From positions 744,001-808,000 of the forward strand of contig NZ_RAPZ01000011.1 in NCBI RefSeq assembly GCF_003610375.1: 64,000 nt of DNA. Direction: 5' to 3'. This document shows, piece by piece, positions 1-9,917 of the stretch. The position numbers were made by a program, and so were the translations under genes. Source of the stretch: Sphingomonas sp. PP-CC-1A-547. GTDB lineage: Bacteria; Pseudomonadota; Alphaproteobacteria; Sphingomonadales; Sphingomonadaceae. Below the pieces are notes generated by a model. It saw only the letters and a program-made list of their open reading frames with translations, made no database searches and was not told the DNA's origin. Positions within the stretch are counted from its first letter, which is position 1, and each line of letters begins with the position of its first letter.

Positions 1-3000
1 GCTCTCCTCGCCGATCTCGACCAGGTCCGGGACGATCGCGCTGGCGGTCGAGATTTCCGCGCGACGGCCGACCTTCACGCCGAGCGCGCGGTACCATGGC
101 ACCACGTAGAGCGTCGCGAAGATCGGGTGGAGCAGGCGCAACGCGAGGTCGTTGATCTGCTGGACGAACCAGTAGCGGACGTAGAACCCGCTGTTCAGCG
201 CATAGACCGCGGGCGCGACGCGACCGAGGATCAGGCGCTTGGCCGCCACCGTCAGCACGCACATCATCACGACATAGGTGACCGCGAGCAGCGGCGCGAC
301 CGCGACATAGGCATAGCCGCTGGTCGCCCAGTCGAGCTCGATCAGCGCGATCAGGCCCGGCGCGATCGGCAGGATCGCGACCAGCGGCAGGATCAGTGCG
401 CACAGGAACAGGCCGATCGCCGGGCCGGCATTGCGCGGGGTTGCGGTGGCCGGGCGGCGGGGCGCATCGCCGTCATGCGCGGCGGGCGAACCCGCCCAGC
501 GCTGGCCGGCCGGGATGGTCGCATCGGCGGGCAGCGCGGACAGGTCGTCGAGCATCGCATCGTCGCCGAGCGCAGCGTTGCGGCCGACCACCGCCATCGA
601 CCCGACGAACGCGCCCTTGCCGAGCTTGACGGTGCCGAGCCGCAGTAACCCACGCTCGACCGAACTGGTGGCGAGCACCGACTGGTCGCTGATGATCGCG
701 TCGTCGTCGGCGTGGAGCAGGTCGGCGGTGTCGATGATCCCGGTGCCGATATGGACTCGCTCGCCGATCTTTGCGCCCATCATCCGGTAATAACCGCGGA
801 TCATCGGCGTGCCCGCGAGATACGGCGTCGCTGTGACGCCGATGATCCGGCGGACCAGCCACCAGCGGAAATAATAGCTGCCCCAGAGCGGGTAATCGCC
901 CGCCTTGAAGCGCCCGACGATCAGCCATTTCAGCGCGATCGACAGGAACATCGACGCGATCGGTACCACCGTGAAGAACAGCCCGCTCAGGATCAGCGCG
1001 TCGACCCGCGGCATGTCACCGGCGAGATGCGTGTAGGCGAGATAGGGCGAGAACCACTGGAGCCCCGCCAACGTGTAGATCGGCAGCAGCGCGAGCGTCT
1101 GCGCGGCGACGCACAGCTGGCGCTTCCACGGCGCGATATGATGGAAGCTGGTCTCGTCGAGGATCGCGACGGGCGTGGTGCCGCCAATGCGGAGCGCGAG
1201 CGCGCGGATGGTTGGCGCGGCGTAGACGTCCTCGAGCGACAGCCCTTCGAGGCCGCGCACCTTTCGCGCCGCCGAAACGAGACGTGCGGCCTTCAGCGAG
1301 TGGCCGCCGAGATCTTCGAACAGGTCGTCGAGCACGGACACCGGCTGCGGCGCGAACGCCTCGGCCCAGACGCGGTGCAGGCTTTCCTCCAGCGGCGTGG
1401 CGGGCGCGACCATCTCGCGGTCCGACGTCACGGTGATCTCGGGCTTGACCAGCGCCTTGCGGTCGACCTTCCCCGAGGCGGGGAGCGTCGGCATGTGCGA
1501 CAGCAGCTGATACCCTGCCGGGCGCATGTAATTGGGGAGCCGCTCGGCGACGCGCGCCTTGAGGCCGACCATGTCGATCTCCTCGGCCGGACGCGCGATC
1601 AGGAACGCCGCGAGGAATTCGGAGCCATCGTCGTCGGTGAACAACTGGACGACGGTTTGCGCGACGCCCGGCCATTCGCCGATCATCGCCTCGATCTCGG
1701 CGAGCTCGACGCGGAAGCCCCGGATCTTCACCTGCGTATCGATGCGCCCAACGAAATCGATGTCGCCCGCCGCGTTGAGCTTCACCAGGTCGCCCGACCG
1801 GTAGATCCGTTCGGGGGCGCCGGAAGGCCCATCGAACGGCGTCATGATGAACTTCTCGGCGGTCAGATCGGGGCGGTTGACGTAGCCGACGCCGACGCCG
1901 GGGCCGCCGATCACGAGTTCGCCCTCCTGGCCGTCAGGGACCGGCTGCATATGCTCGTCGACCACCCAGGCGGTGTAGCCGGGGAGCGGCTTGCCGATCG
2001 TGATCCGCTGGCCGGGGAACACCTCGGTCCAGGTGGCGGTCACCGACGTCTCGGTCGGGCCGTAGGTATTGAGCAACCGCAATCCGGGACGCGCGAGGCG
2101 GCGTGGCAGGTCGGCGGGGCACGCTTCGCCGCCCATGTTGAGCAGGCGCAGCGTCGGCACCGGATGCTCGACCAGCGCGATCAGCGAGGGAACGACGTGC
2201 CAGATCGTCGTGTTCGCTTCCGCCAACGCGATCGCCACGTCGGGGCCACTGGTCGCCAGCGCCTCGGTCGCGACCAGTACGACCGCACCGACGAAGAACG
2301 CGCTCCACATCGTCTCGACCGACATGTCGAACGCGAGGCTGAACCCGCCGAACACGACGTCTGCCGGGGTGAGATCGAGGATCGCGCTTTCCGAGCGGAC
2401 CAGGTGGCAGGCATTGCCGTGCGAGATCATCACGCCCTTGGGGCGGCCGGTCGTGCCCGAGGTGTAGATGATGTAGGCGAGGTCCTGCGGGGTGGCCTGC
2501 GTGACGTCGCGACCGATTGGTTCGGACGGCTCAGCCGCGAGATCGCCCAGTGCGGCGTCGAGCGCGAGTGTTTTTCCCTTCAGGTTGGCGACGCGGCTGG
2601 CGACGGTGATTGTCAACGCGGCCTCGCTGTCCTCGACGATGAAGTCGATCCGGTCCTGCGGATAGCCCCAGTCGACCGGCACATAGGCAGCGCCGGCGCG
2701 CAGCACGCCGAAGATCGCCATATACTGGTCGAGCCCGCGCGGCAGGCACAGCACGACGCGGTCGGCGCGGCCGATCCCCATCGCGCGGAGGCGGTGCGCG
2801 AGCGCGAGACTACGCGTGGCGAGATCGGTATAGCTCCACTCGGTCTTGCGGTCGTATTCCTCGTCCGCGCCGATCAGCCGCAGCGCGGTCGCGTCGGGAT
2901 GCGCCGCGCGCGTGGCGTCGAAGATCTCGTGCAGCAGTTCATCGCGGGCGTAAGGCTCTGCGGCACGCAACGCAGGAGCGGGGGCGATCGACGGGTAAGC

Positions 3001-3054
3001 CGTCCTTGCTAAAATGGCAGTATCGGAAGGGCTTACCGGCGTGTCTTGCTGCAT
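1..3054 (-). CDS. Pls/PosA-type single-module nonribosomal peptide synthetase (3' end outside window)
   Basis: A protein that activates an amino acid as adenylate, loads it on a carrier domain and passes it to a membrane-embedded C-terminal part, as in the poly-lysine synthetase (Pls/PosA) family. The frame is open from an ATG at 3054 to the window edge (1018 codons). Residues about 40-520 form the adenylation domain, with the core motif YTSGTTGRPKG near residue 191. A carrier domain follows with DLGGHSL near residue 576, whose Ser takes phosphopantetheine. After about residue 640 come hydrophobic segments alternating with left-handed beta-helix hexapeptides (for example HIGTGI, and EISTASAIVPDL close to the edge), typical of this family's C-terminal repeats. 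No condensation domain is visible. The next upstream gene, an M1 aminopeptidase, is divergent. The product cannot be predicted, since the specificity code was not decoded. Family call is firm; start is supported by the homologous N-terminal region beginning shortly after the ATG. Confidence 0.9.
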   Translation of the reverse strand, partial: MQQDTPVSPSDTAILARTAYPSIAPAPALRAAEPYARDELLHEIFDATRAAHPDATALRLIGADEEYDRKTEWSYTDLATRSLALAHRLRAMGIGRADRVVLCLPRGLDQYMAIFGVLRAGAAYVPVDWGYPQDRIDFIVEDSEAALTITVASRVANLKGKTLALDAALGDLAAEPSEPIGRDVTQATPQDLAYIIYTSGTTGRPKGVMISHGNACHLVRSESAILDLTPADVVFGGFSLAFDMSVETMWSAFFVGAVVLVATEALATSGPDVAIALAEANTTIWHVVPSLIALVEHPVPTLRLLNMGGEACPADLPRRLARPGLRLLNTYGPTETSVTATWTEVFPGQRITIGKPLPGYTAWVVDEHMQPVPDGQEGELVIGGPGVGVGYVNRPDLTAEKFIMTPFDGPSGAPERIYRSGDLVKLNAAGDIDFVGRIDTQVKIRGFRVELAEIEAMIGEWPGVAQTVVQLFTDDDGSEFLAAFLIARPAEEIDMVGLKARVAERLPNYMRPAGYQLLSHMPTLPASGKVDRKALVKPEITVTSDREMVAPATPLEESLHRVWAEAFAPQPVSVLDDLFEDLGGHSLKAARLVSAARKVRGLEGLSLEDVYAAPTIRALALRIGGTTPVAILDETSFHHIAPWKRQLCVAAQTLALLPIYTLAGLQWFSPYLAYTHLAGDMPRVDALILSGLFFTVVPIASMFLSIALKWLIVGRFKAGDYPLWGSYYFRWWLVRRIIGVTATPYLAGTPMIRGYYRMMGAKIGERVHIGTGIIDTADLLHADDDAIISDQSVLATSSVERGLLRLGTVKLGKGAFVGSMAVVGRNAALGDDAMLDDLSALPADATIPAGQRWAGSPAAHDGDAPRRPATATPRNAGPAIGLFLCALILPLVAILPIAPGLIALIELDWATSGYAYVAVAPLLAVTYVVMMCVLTVAAKRLILGRVAPAVYALNSGFYVRYWFVQQINDLALRLLHPIFATLYVVPWYRALGVKVGRRAEISTASAIVPDLVEIGEES

Positions 3055-3221
3055 GCCCAAGCCTTAGACGATGTCGAACGCCATTTGCTACTCGTCATCG
3101 GCGTACAGGAAAACCTTCGAAATTTTCCGCCCGGTGCGAATGGAGGGCATGGCCAGAGAAGGCTTGCGGCGCCTTCGGTGCTGACTTACACCCCTACTAC
3201 ACCTTCGTCGGGAATCTTCAC
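3055..3221. promoter_or_regulatory. Divergent intergenic region between synthetase and aminopeptidase
   Basis: 167 bp separate the two divergent starts, so promoters for both genes must lie here or nearby. I saw no convincing operator or recognisable -35/-10 pair. Confidence 0.4.
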
Positions 3222-5894
3222 ATGCGCGCCTCATGCCTCATCGGTTTCACCGCTCTCCTGCTGTCGTCGACCGCGCATGCAAGTCCGAAGGCGATGACGG
3301 AAGCGCCCGCCAAGGTGGCGATCGTCCCCGATGCGAACGCACCGAAGGGGCGTCTGTCCGATGCGGCGATACCCAAGGCGTATCGTCTCGACTTCACGAT
3401 TTTGTCCGAGGCTGACCGGTTTTCGGGACATGACGAGATCGACGTCACGCTGAAGGCTGAGACAAAATCCCTGTATATTCACGGTCGCGACCTGAAAATT
3501 GGCAAGGCGGTCGCGATGATAGGTGGCAAGGCGACCCCGGCGATCTTCACGCAGGTCGATCAGAGTGGCACAGCGCGGCTGGACTTCGCGAATGTGCTGC
3601 CTGCCGGCGCGGCGACGCTGGCGTTCGACTATACGGGCAGTTTCGGAGACAGCGCCTCCGGCCTGTTCCACGTCAAGGTCGGCGATGCCTGGTACAGCTG
3701 GACGCAGTTCGAAAGCATCGATGCACGCGCTGCGTTTCCCGGGTTCGACGAGCCTGGCTTCAAGACGCCGTTCACCGTGTCGGTCACGACCCATCCAGGT
3801 CTGGTCGTGATCGGCAACGCGCCGAAGGTGTCCGTCACGAAGGTTGCCGGGGGGATGGAGAAGCATCAGCTCGCGGTTACCAAGCCATTGCCGACCTATC
3901 TCGTTGCGTTCGACACGGGGCCGTTCGTTCACCAGACCGGAACGATCCCGGCGACCCCCGAACGGCCTACGCCGATGCCGTATGGCGCCGTCGCGACGCA
4001 CGCGCAGAAGGACAAGATGGGCTATGTGATGGCGGAGACGCCGCGCATCGTGTCTCTGCTCGAGCAATATTTCGGCGAGCCGTTCCCATTCCCCAAGCTC
4101 GACCAGATCGGCACGCCGATCATGCCGGGCGCGATGGAAAACGCGGGCGCGGACACCTATGGCGACGGCATCATCTTCCTCTCTCCCGGCGCTACGACGT
4201 CCGACAAGCAGGCGTTCGGGATGATCGTCGCGCACGAGCTCTCGCACCAATGGTTCGGCGACCTCGTCACGCCGGCATGGTGGGACGACATCTGGTTGAA
4301 CGAAAGCTTCGCCAACTGGATGGGCTATCGCATCGGCAACGCCTGGCGGCCCGAGCTTAACATCGGCGTCGGCGCGCTCGATGAGGGCTTCGGCACGATG
4401 AACACCGATGCGCTGGAGGTCGGACGCCCGATCCACCAGCCGATCACCGACAACGGCCAGATCGACTCCGCGTTCGACGGCATCACATACGGCAAGGGCG
4501 GGCAGGTGGTCGCGATGATCGCGGACTATCTCGGGGACGAGAAGTTCAAGGCGGGCGTCCGCCTTCACCTCAAGCGTCACGCATATGGCAATGCGACCTC
4601 CGAGCAGTTCTTCCAGTCGATCTCGGATGCGGCGAAGGATCCGCGCGTGCTGTCCGCGCTGAAGTCGTTCGTCGACCAGCAGGGCGTTCCGGTCATCGAC
4701 GTCCGGCGGCAGGGTAACGGCATCGTCGCATCCCAGTCGCGCTATGCCTTCCTGGGATCGACTCCGCCTCCGTTGAGCTGGACGATCCCGTTCTGCGTTC
4801 GCGTCGGCGCGGCGAAGCAATGCGCGCTGCTCGACAAGACCACGACGTCGATCGCTGCTCCCGCCTCGGGCCTAATAATGCCGAACGTCGGTGGTGCGGG
4901 CTATTACCGTTTCGACATGGCGCCGGCGGACTGGCAGGCGTTGATCGCGGCTTCGGGCACGTTGTCCCCGGGCGAGGCGCTCGCCACCACCGACAGTCTG
5001 TGGGCTGCGTTCCGCGCTGGTAAGGCGCCAGCCGCATGGCTGTTCGCGGAAGCGCGTGCGGTCGCGGCAAATCCGGACTCGACCGCCAGCATCGACGGCG
5101 GCCGGCGAATTGCCGGTTTGCGCTCGCGGGGGCTGATCTCGGCCGCTTCGTTACCTGCCTACCGCGTACTGTTGGCCTCGATCTATACACCGCGCCTGAC
5201 TGCGCTTGGTTTCAACCCAGCCGCGGGCGCCTATGCAAAGGATGATCCAGGCCGGCAGAACCTACGCCACGAACTGGTCAACCTCGTCGCGGACGATGCG
5301 CGCGATCCGGCTGTCCGCAACACGCTGAAGGTGGCGGGGAAAAAATACCTGGCGGGCGACACCGCGGCGCTTGATTCCGGCTTTCTCGGAGCTGCATTGA
5401 CCGTGGTAGCAGAGGAGGGCGGTCTGCCTGCTACTAAGATGCTGGTCGACAAGGCGTTATCGAGCGAGGACCCGGGCTTCCGCCAGGCTGCTCTCGGTGC
5501 CGCTGGGTCCAGTGGGCGGTCCGACGCCGCCAATTATCTCCTGTCGCTCGAAGATAAACGGATGCGGAGCTATGACAGGATCGGGCTGATCTTCGGTGTC
5601 GCCGGCAATGCGGAAACGCGCGATCTCGGCATCGACTGGATCCTGACGAACTACGACAAGCTTCTCGCCGGTGGCAACGGCATCTTCATTACCAGCCGCC
5701 TGCCGCAGGCGCTCGCCGTCCAGTGCGGTGCCGATCAGGCGGACCGGATCGATGCCAAGGTCGGCGCCTCGATCCGCAAGGCTAACGTCGGATTGCTCAA
5801 CTACGAGCGTACGCTGGAGAGCATTCGCCATTGCGGTGTATTGCGGCAGGCGAAGTCCACGGAGATCGCAGCGGCCCTTGCCAACGCGAGGTAG
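3222..5894 (+). CDS. Secreted M1-family zinc aminopeptidase
   Basis: Removes N-terminal residues from peptides, probably in the periplasm. The frame is open further upstream, but ATG 3222 is chosen because it starts directly with a signal peptide (MRASCLIGFTALLLSSTAHA, cleavage after residue 20), giving 890 residues. The M1 hallmarks are in order: the exopeptidase motif GAMEN at residue 303 and the zinc site H338-E339-x-x-H342 with E361 eighteen residues later (HEXXH-X18-E). A C-terminal helical ERAP1-like region of about 350 residues completes the usual length. It is monocistronic, divergent from the synthetase and followed by a hairpin terminator. Function is confident; substrate preference is not known. 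Confidence 0.92.
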   Translation: MRASCLIGFTALLLSSTAHASPKAMTEAPAKVAIVPDANAPKGRLSDAAIPKAYRLDFTILSEADRFSGHDEIDVTLKAETKSLYIHGRDLKIGKAVAMIGGKATPAIFTQVDQSGTARLDFANVLPAGAATLAFDYTGSFGDSASGLFHVKVGDAWYSWTQFESIDARAAFPGFDEPGFKTPFTVSVTTHPGLVVIGNAPKVSVTKVAGGMEKHQLAVTKPLPTYLVAFDTGPFVHQTGTIPATPERPTPMPYGAVATHAQKDKMGYVMAETPRIVSLLEQYFGEPFPFPKLDQIGTPIMPGAMENAGADTYGDGIIFLSPGATTSDKQAFGMIVAHELSHQWFGDLVTPAWWDDIWLNESFANWMGYRIGNAWRPELNIGVGALDEGFGTMNTDALEVGRPIHQPITDNGQIDSAFDGITYGKGGQVVAMIADYLGDEKFKAGVRLHLKRHAYGNATSEQFFQSISDAAKDPRVLSALKSFVDQQGVPVIDVRRQGNGIVASQSRYAFLGSTPPPLSWTIPFCVRVGAAKQCALLDKTTTSIAAPASGLIMPNVGGAGYYRFDMAPADWQALIAASGTLSPGEALATTDSLWAAFRAGKAPAAWLFAEARAVAANPDSTASIDGGRRIAGLRSRGLISAASLPAYRVLLASIYTPRLTALGFNPAAGAYAKDDPGRQNLRHELVNLVADDARDPAVRNTLKVAGKKYLAGDTAALDSGFLGAALTVVAEEGGLPATKMLVDKALSSEDPGFRQAALGAAGSSGRSDAANYLLSLEDKRMRSYDRIGLIFGVAGNAETRDLGIDWILTNYDKLLAGGNGIFITSRLPQALAVQCGADQADRIDAKVGASIRKANVGLLNYERTLESIRHCGVLRQAKSTEIAAALANAR

Positions 5895-5910
5895 CGCGCA
5901 AAGATGGGGA

Positions 5911-5946
5911 CTGAGGCAGCGCGGCGTGGCTCTGCCTCAGCCTTTT
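5911..5946 (+). terminator. Rho-independent terminator after the M1 aminopeptidase
   Basis: A nine-pair stem CTGAGGCAG / CTGCCTCAG with a 12-nt loop starts 17 nt after the stop codon and is followed by CCTTTT. Confidence 0.65.
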
Positions 5947-6163
5947 CATATGCCGGACGATGCCTTCGATACGGTATCGTGCCGGATCGATGGCATCGTC
6001 ATTGCAGCGTTCACCGTTGAACCGCGTACGCTGAGCCAGGGATGAGTGACGAGTAGGGCGTCTTCATCAAACGTAAGCTGTTCGGGCTACCGAGACGCCG
6101 AGGAACACCTCGGAATCAACCAATACGCCTTACACAATACTCAGATCGATAATACACATTATG

Positions 6164-6757
6164 TTAAATATGGGGTGGTGGTGGCGAGAGGATCAGCGTC
6201 TTTCCAACGACCCGCCACGAACCCAGCCGCGACAGGAAGTTCATGCCGAGGATGTCCGTCTCTTCGAAGGCCGGCGACGTCACGATTCCCAGGTCGGTCA
6301 TGACGATATTTCCGACGGCTACGCGTTTCGCAGTCGCCGACCGTGCGGTGACCTGGCCGTTGGCGGTTGACAGAATTACGGGAAACGGACTTTCGGTCAG
6401 GTCGAGGCCCGCCGCCTTGGCGGTCTGCATCGACAGTGCCGTCGTCGTGGCGCCGCTATCGATCAGCATGCGTCGACCGACTCCGTTGATCTCCACGTTC
6501 GCCCAGAAATGACCGTCGTCTGCCATGCGTATGCGCGTTTCCGTTCCGCTAACCTGTTGATCGTCGAACATCGCAATGACGCCGGACAGTCGATCTCGTT
6601 GGCTCGCAATCAGGAAACCGACGGCGAAGATGCCTACCCATGCCAGCGCCATCTTGAGCATCGGCTTGACGGCGCTTCGCCGCGCAACCAGCGCCGACAG
6701 CGGCAAGATCAGCATCACGGCGTACAGCGCGAACTGGGCTGCACGGTCACCCGTCAT
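6164..6757 (-). CDS. Membrane-anchored retropepsin-like aspartyl protease
   Basis: A 197-residue protein with two N-terminal membrane segments (residues about 9-24 and 34-52) and a C-terminal clan AA aspartic protease domain. The catalytic motif is IDSGATT with Asp100, and the flap region and the strand MNFLSRLGSWRV follow as in the TIGR02281-type retroviral-like protease family. One Asp-Ser-Gly per chain means it should act as a dimer. The domain should face the periplasm if the second membrane segment exits outward. Its ATG overlaps the stop of the upstream metallohydrolase gene (ATGA), so it is the last gene of the metG-tatD operon. Substrate is unknown. Confidence 0.8.
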   Translation of the reverse strand: MTGDRAAQFALYAVMLILPLSALVARRSAVKPMLKMALAWVGIFAVGFLIASQRDRLSGVIAMFDDQQVSGTETRIRMADDGHFWANVEINGVGRRMLIDSGATTTALSMQTAKAAGLDLTESPFPVILSTANGQVTARSATAKRVAVGNIVMTDLGIVTSPAFEETDILGMNFLSRLGSWRVVGKTLILSPPPPHI

Positions 6758-7518
6758 GCGTCGAGCACGAGCCCGTCATAACCAGGCTCGACGCCCTTCG
6801 GAAGTTCGGCGACCAAGCTAGCATAGTCCATGCTGTGGTCCATGTGGATGAGCGCGGTACGCCCCGGCTGCAGTCGGTCGACCCATCCGAGTACGGCCGG
6901 CAATTCCATGTGCGTCGGATGCGGTCGTCTCCGCAACGCATCGACGACCCAGACGTCGAGCCCTTCGTAAAGCTTGGCCATATCGTCGGTCATGATATTA
7001 AAATCGGTCGCATATCCGATCGAAGCGCTACCCGCTTCGAACCGAAGTCCAGCCGCGTGGATGTTACCGTGAGGTTGATCGGTAACGCGAATTTCAATCC
7101 CGCCTATCGTCAGCCGATCGGGTAGCGTTTCTGCCGCGATCGTCGGCGGGTAGCCCGCTCGGCCGTGGAATGCATAGGTGAAACGCGAGTCCAGCGCCGC
7201 GAGCGTGTGGGGTCGTGCATAGCCGCGTACCGGCGTTCCCGCGGCGTGGTAGAGCTGGCGCAGATCGTCGATACCGTGGCAGTGATCCGCATGATCGTGC
7301 GTCCAGATAACGGCGTCGACCCGGTCGACGTCGGCCGCGAGAAGTTGCTCGCGCATGTCCGGGCTCGTGTCGATCAGGATGCGCGTACCATCATGCTCGA
7401 TCAGCGCGGACGCGCGCGTGCGGCGGTTGCGTGGTTCGGCAGGGTCGCAATCGCCCCAGTCGTTGCCGATCCGCGGGACGCCGGACGATGTGCCCGATCC
7501 GAGAATCGTGATCCTCAT
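6754..7518 (-). CDS. Metallo-beta-lactamase-fold hydrolase, PhnP-like
   Basis: A 254-residue cytosolic enzyme of the MBL fold, Lactamase_B_2/PhnP branch, which usually acts on phosphodiesters or cyclic phosphates. The metal site THDHADH covers residues 73-79, preceded by the GSGTSSGVP turn near the N-terminus, and further His residues (QPHGNIH, and HMDH near the C-terminus) complete the site. It overlaps tatD by four bases at its start and the aspartyl protease by four bases at its end. This gene commonly sits next to tatD and metG in alphaproteobacteria, and its physiological substrate remains undefined there. Confidence 0.85.
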   Translation of the reverse strand: MRITILGSGTSSGVPRIGNDWGDCDPAEPRNRRTRASALIEHDGTRILIDTSPDMREQLLAADVDRVDAVIWTHDHADHCHGIDDLRQLYHAAGTPVRGYARPHTLAALDSRFTYAFHGRAGYPPTIAAETLPDRLTIGGIEIRVTDQPHGNIHAAGLRFEAGSASIGYATDFNIMTDDMAKLYEGLDVWVVDALRRRPHPTHMELPAVLGWVDRLQPGRTALIHMDHSMDYASLVAELPKGVEPGYDGLVLDA

Positions 7519-8291
7519 GCGCGCGTCTTGCCGAACAGCGTGTGGAAATTCTCGGCCGTACGGCGCGATAATTCCTCGACATCCTCACCGCGCAAGTCGG
7601 CCAGGAATTTCGCCGTGTCGGCGACGAAGCCGGGCTCCCCGGTCTTGCCACGATGCGGGACCGGCGCGAGAAACGGTGCGTCGGTCTCGATCAGAAGTCG
7701 CTCGATAGGCAAGCGCGCGGCCGTCTCTTGCAGATCACGTGCGTTCTTGAAGGTGACGATACCCGATATCGAAATATAAAGGCCCATGTCCAACGCCTTG
7801 TCAGCGAAAGCTCCGCTTGCGGTGAAGCAGTGGATGACGCCGGGATAAGCCCCCTTCCCCATTTCCTCAGCCATGATCGCGGCGGTATCGTCCTCGGCAT
7901 CGCGTGTATGGACGACGATCGGTAACCCAGTCTCGCGCGATGCCGTGATGTGCGCGCGAAAGCTCGCTTGCTGGCGGGCGCGATCCGACGTGTCGCGGAA
8001 ATAGTCCAGGCCACTTTCGCCCAGCCCCACCACACGAGGATGACGTGCCCGCTCGATCAGCTTGGCGGCATCGACATCGGGATAGGTGTCGGCCTCGTTC
8101 GGATGGATGCCGATCGTAGCCCAGACGTCGGGCTCGCGCTCGGCGGTCGCGACGATATCATCCCACTCGCTCTCGCGGGTCGAGATGTTGAGCATCGCCG
8201 TCACCCCCCGCGCTCGCGCCCGTGCAAGTACGGCTTGCTGATCCTCTACGAGCCCCTTGTAGTTGAGGTGGCAATGGCTGTCGGCGAGCAT
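7515..8291 (-). CDS. tatD: TatD-family metal-dependent hydrolase/DNase
   Basis: A 258-residue TIM-barrel hydrolase. The first metal motif DSHCH lies at residues 4-8, with GLGESGLDY, HTRDAEDD and ETDAPFLAP following in the TatD order. E. coli TatD is a 3'-5' exodeoxyribonuclease linked to DNA repair, and related proteins act on D-aminoacyl-tRNA. The start codon overlaps the metG stop by one base (TGATG) and the stop overlaps the next gene, so translation is coupled on both sides. Confidence 0.9.
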   Translation of the reverse strand: MLADSHCHLNYKGLVEDQQAVLARARARGVTAMLNISTRESEWDDIVATAEREPDVWATIGIHPNEADTYPDVDAAKLIERARHPRVVGLGESGLDYFRDTSDRARQQASFRAHITASRETGLPIVVHTRDAEDDTAAIMAEEMGKGAYPGVIHCFTASGAFADKALDMGLYISISGIVTFKNARDLQETAARLPIERLLIETDAPFLAPVPHRGKTGEPGFVADTAKFLADLRGEDVEELSRRTAENFHTLFGKTRA

Positions 8292-9838
8292 CAGGCCTCC
8301 GCGGGCAGTTCGAGACGGGGGAAGACGGGGGATGGCGGTGCGATCCGGAAGTCGGACGCAGCAACCCGGTCGTACCAGCGATCATCGTCGATCGCGGCAT
8401 GATCGCGTTCTACCGCGCCGATCTGATCGAGCACTTTACCGGCGGAGTCCGGCACGACCGGCAGGATCGCGATCGCCAGCATGCGGATCGCGCGCACCAG
8501 CGTGCGCAACACGGCGTGCATCCGGTCGGGATCGGTCTTGCGCAGTGCCCAAGGCGCCTGTGCGTCGATGTACTGGTTGCAGGCGAACACGCCACGCATC
8601 CAGGCCTCGATACCCTGCGACAACGCCAGATCGGTAAAGCCTGCCTTGAAGCCGGCACACGCGACGATGACCTCCTCGATCAAAATGCCATCCGCCTCGT
8701 GGACCGTACCTGTCGAGGGAAACACGCCTTCCAAGTTCTTGGCGATGAAGGACAAAGTACGCTGAGCCAGATTGCCGAAGCTGTTGGCCAGTTCGGCGTT
8801 CACACGGGTCACGATCGCCTCGGGAGAATAGCTCCCGTCCTGACCGAAGCTGACCTCCCGCAGGAAGAAATACCGCAGTGCGTCGACGCCGAACGCATCC
8901 GCCAACGCCATCGGATCGACGACGTTGCCGACCGACTTGGACATCTTTTCGCCGCGTGTGAGCAGGAAGCCGTGACCGAACACGCTTTTCGGCAGCGGAA
9001 TGTTCGCGGACAACAGGAACGCGGGCCAGTACACCGCGTGGAACCGGACGATATCCTTGCCGATCAGATGGATATCGGCGGGCCAGAACTTCGCCTTGTC
9101 GCCCGTCATGTCGGGATAGCCGATACCGGTCAGGTAGTTCGTCAGCGCGTCGACCCACACATACATGACGTGCCCGGGGCTGTCGGGTACCGGCACGCCC
9201 CAGTCGAAGCTGGTACGCGACACTGACAGATCCTTCAGACCACCCTCGACGAAGCGCATCACTTCGTTGCGGCGGCTTTCGGGGCGGATGAAGTCGGGGT
9301 TGGCGGCGTAGAGATCGAGCAGGGGCTGCTGGTATTTCGACAGGCGAAAGAACCACGTTTCCTCGGCGGTCCATTCGACCGGCGTACCTTGCGGCGAACG
9401 GCGATCGTCGCCCTCCCCGGTCAGTTCGCATTCATCGTAGAACGCCTCGTCGCGAACCGAATACCAGCCCTCGTAGCGATCGAGATACAGATCGCCCGAG
9501 TCCGCCATAGCCTGCCAAATGGCCCGGCTTGCGGCATAGTGATCCGTGTCCACGGTACGAATGAAACGGTCATAAGAGATACCAAGACGATCGGCCATCA
9601 CGCTGAAATGCGACGACATCTCGTCTGCGAATGCGCGTACCGGAATGCCTCGGTCGCGCGCGGCCTGCGCCATCTTCAGACCATGCTCGTCGGTACCGGT
9701 CTGGAACAGCACGTCGCGTCCCGCTTGACGCTGGAACCGGGCGATCGCGTCGGCGGCGATCATCTCATAGGCATGGCCGATATGCGGACGGCCATTGGGA
9801 TAGTGGATCGCGGTGGTGATATAAAAGGGGTCGGCCAT
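8291..9838 (-). CDS. metG: Methionyl-tRNA synthetase
   Basis: Charges tRNA-Met. This is a class I synthetase of 515 residues with the HIGH motif at residues 19-22 (PHIGHAYE) and KMSKS near residues 298-302. It belongs to the short form that lacks both the four-Cys zinc knuckle of the E. coli type and the C-terminal tRNA-binding (EMAP) domain: only the segment DECELTG is found where the knuckle would be. It is followed by tatD with a one-base overlap and preceded by holB 79 bp upstream. Confidence 0.95.
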   Translation of the reverse strand: MADPFYITTAIHYPNGRPHIGHAYEMIAADAIARFQRQAGRDVLFQTGTDEHGLKMAQAARDRGIPVRAFADEMSSHFSVMADRLGISYDRFIRTVDTDHYAASRAIWQAMADSGDLYLDRYEGWYSVRDEAFYDECELTGEGDDRRSPQGTPVEWTAEETWFFRLSKYQQPLLDLYAANPDFIRPESRRNEVMRFVEGGLKDLSVSRTSFDWGVPVPDSPGHVMYVWVDALTNYLTGIGYPDMTGDKAKFWPADIHLIGKDIVRFHAVYWPAFLLSANIPLPKSVFGHGFLLTRGEKMSKSVGNVVDPMALADAFGVDALRYFFLREVSFGQDGSYSPEAIVTRVNAELANSFGNLAQRTLSFIAKNLEGVFPSTGTVHEADGILIEEVIVACAGFKAGFTDLALSQGIEAWMRGVFACNQYIDAQAPWALRKTDPDRMHAVLRTLVRAIRMLAIAILPVVPDSAGKVLDQIGAVERDHAAIDDDRWYDRVAASDFRIAPPSPVFPRLELPAEA

Positions 9839-9917
9839 GCCGCGCTCCTAGAGCATCGGTCCGATCAGGTGAAGCCCACGCTAAGACCCGGCCGGAATGC
9901 TCGGATGAATTTGCCGC

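Noticed and set aside
712..3012. A 766-codon open frame on the plus strand opposite the peptide synthetase
   Set aside because: It is a mirror of the synthetase coding strand in GC-rich DNA; its translation is rich in Arg, Asp and His and shows no domain.
3231..4820. A 529-codon minus-strand frame inside the M1 aminopeptidase gene
   Set aside because: Antisense shadow of a gene with complete catalytic motifs; low-complexity charged composition.
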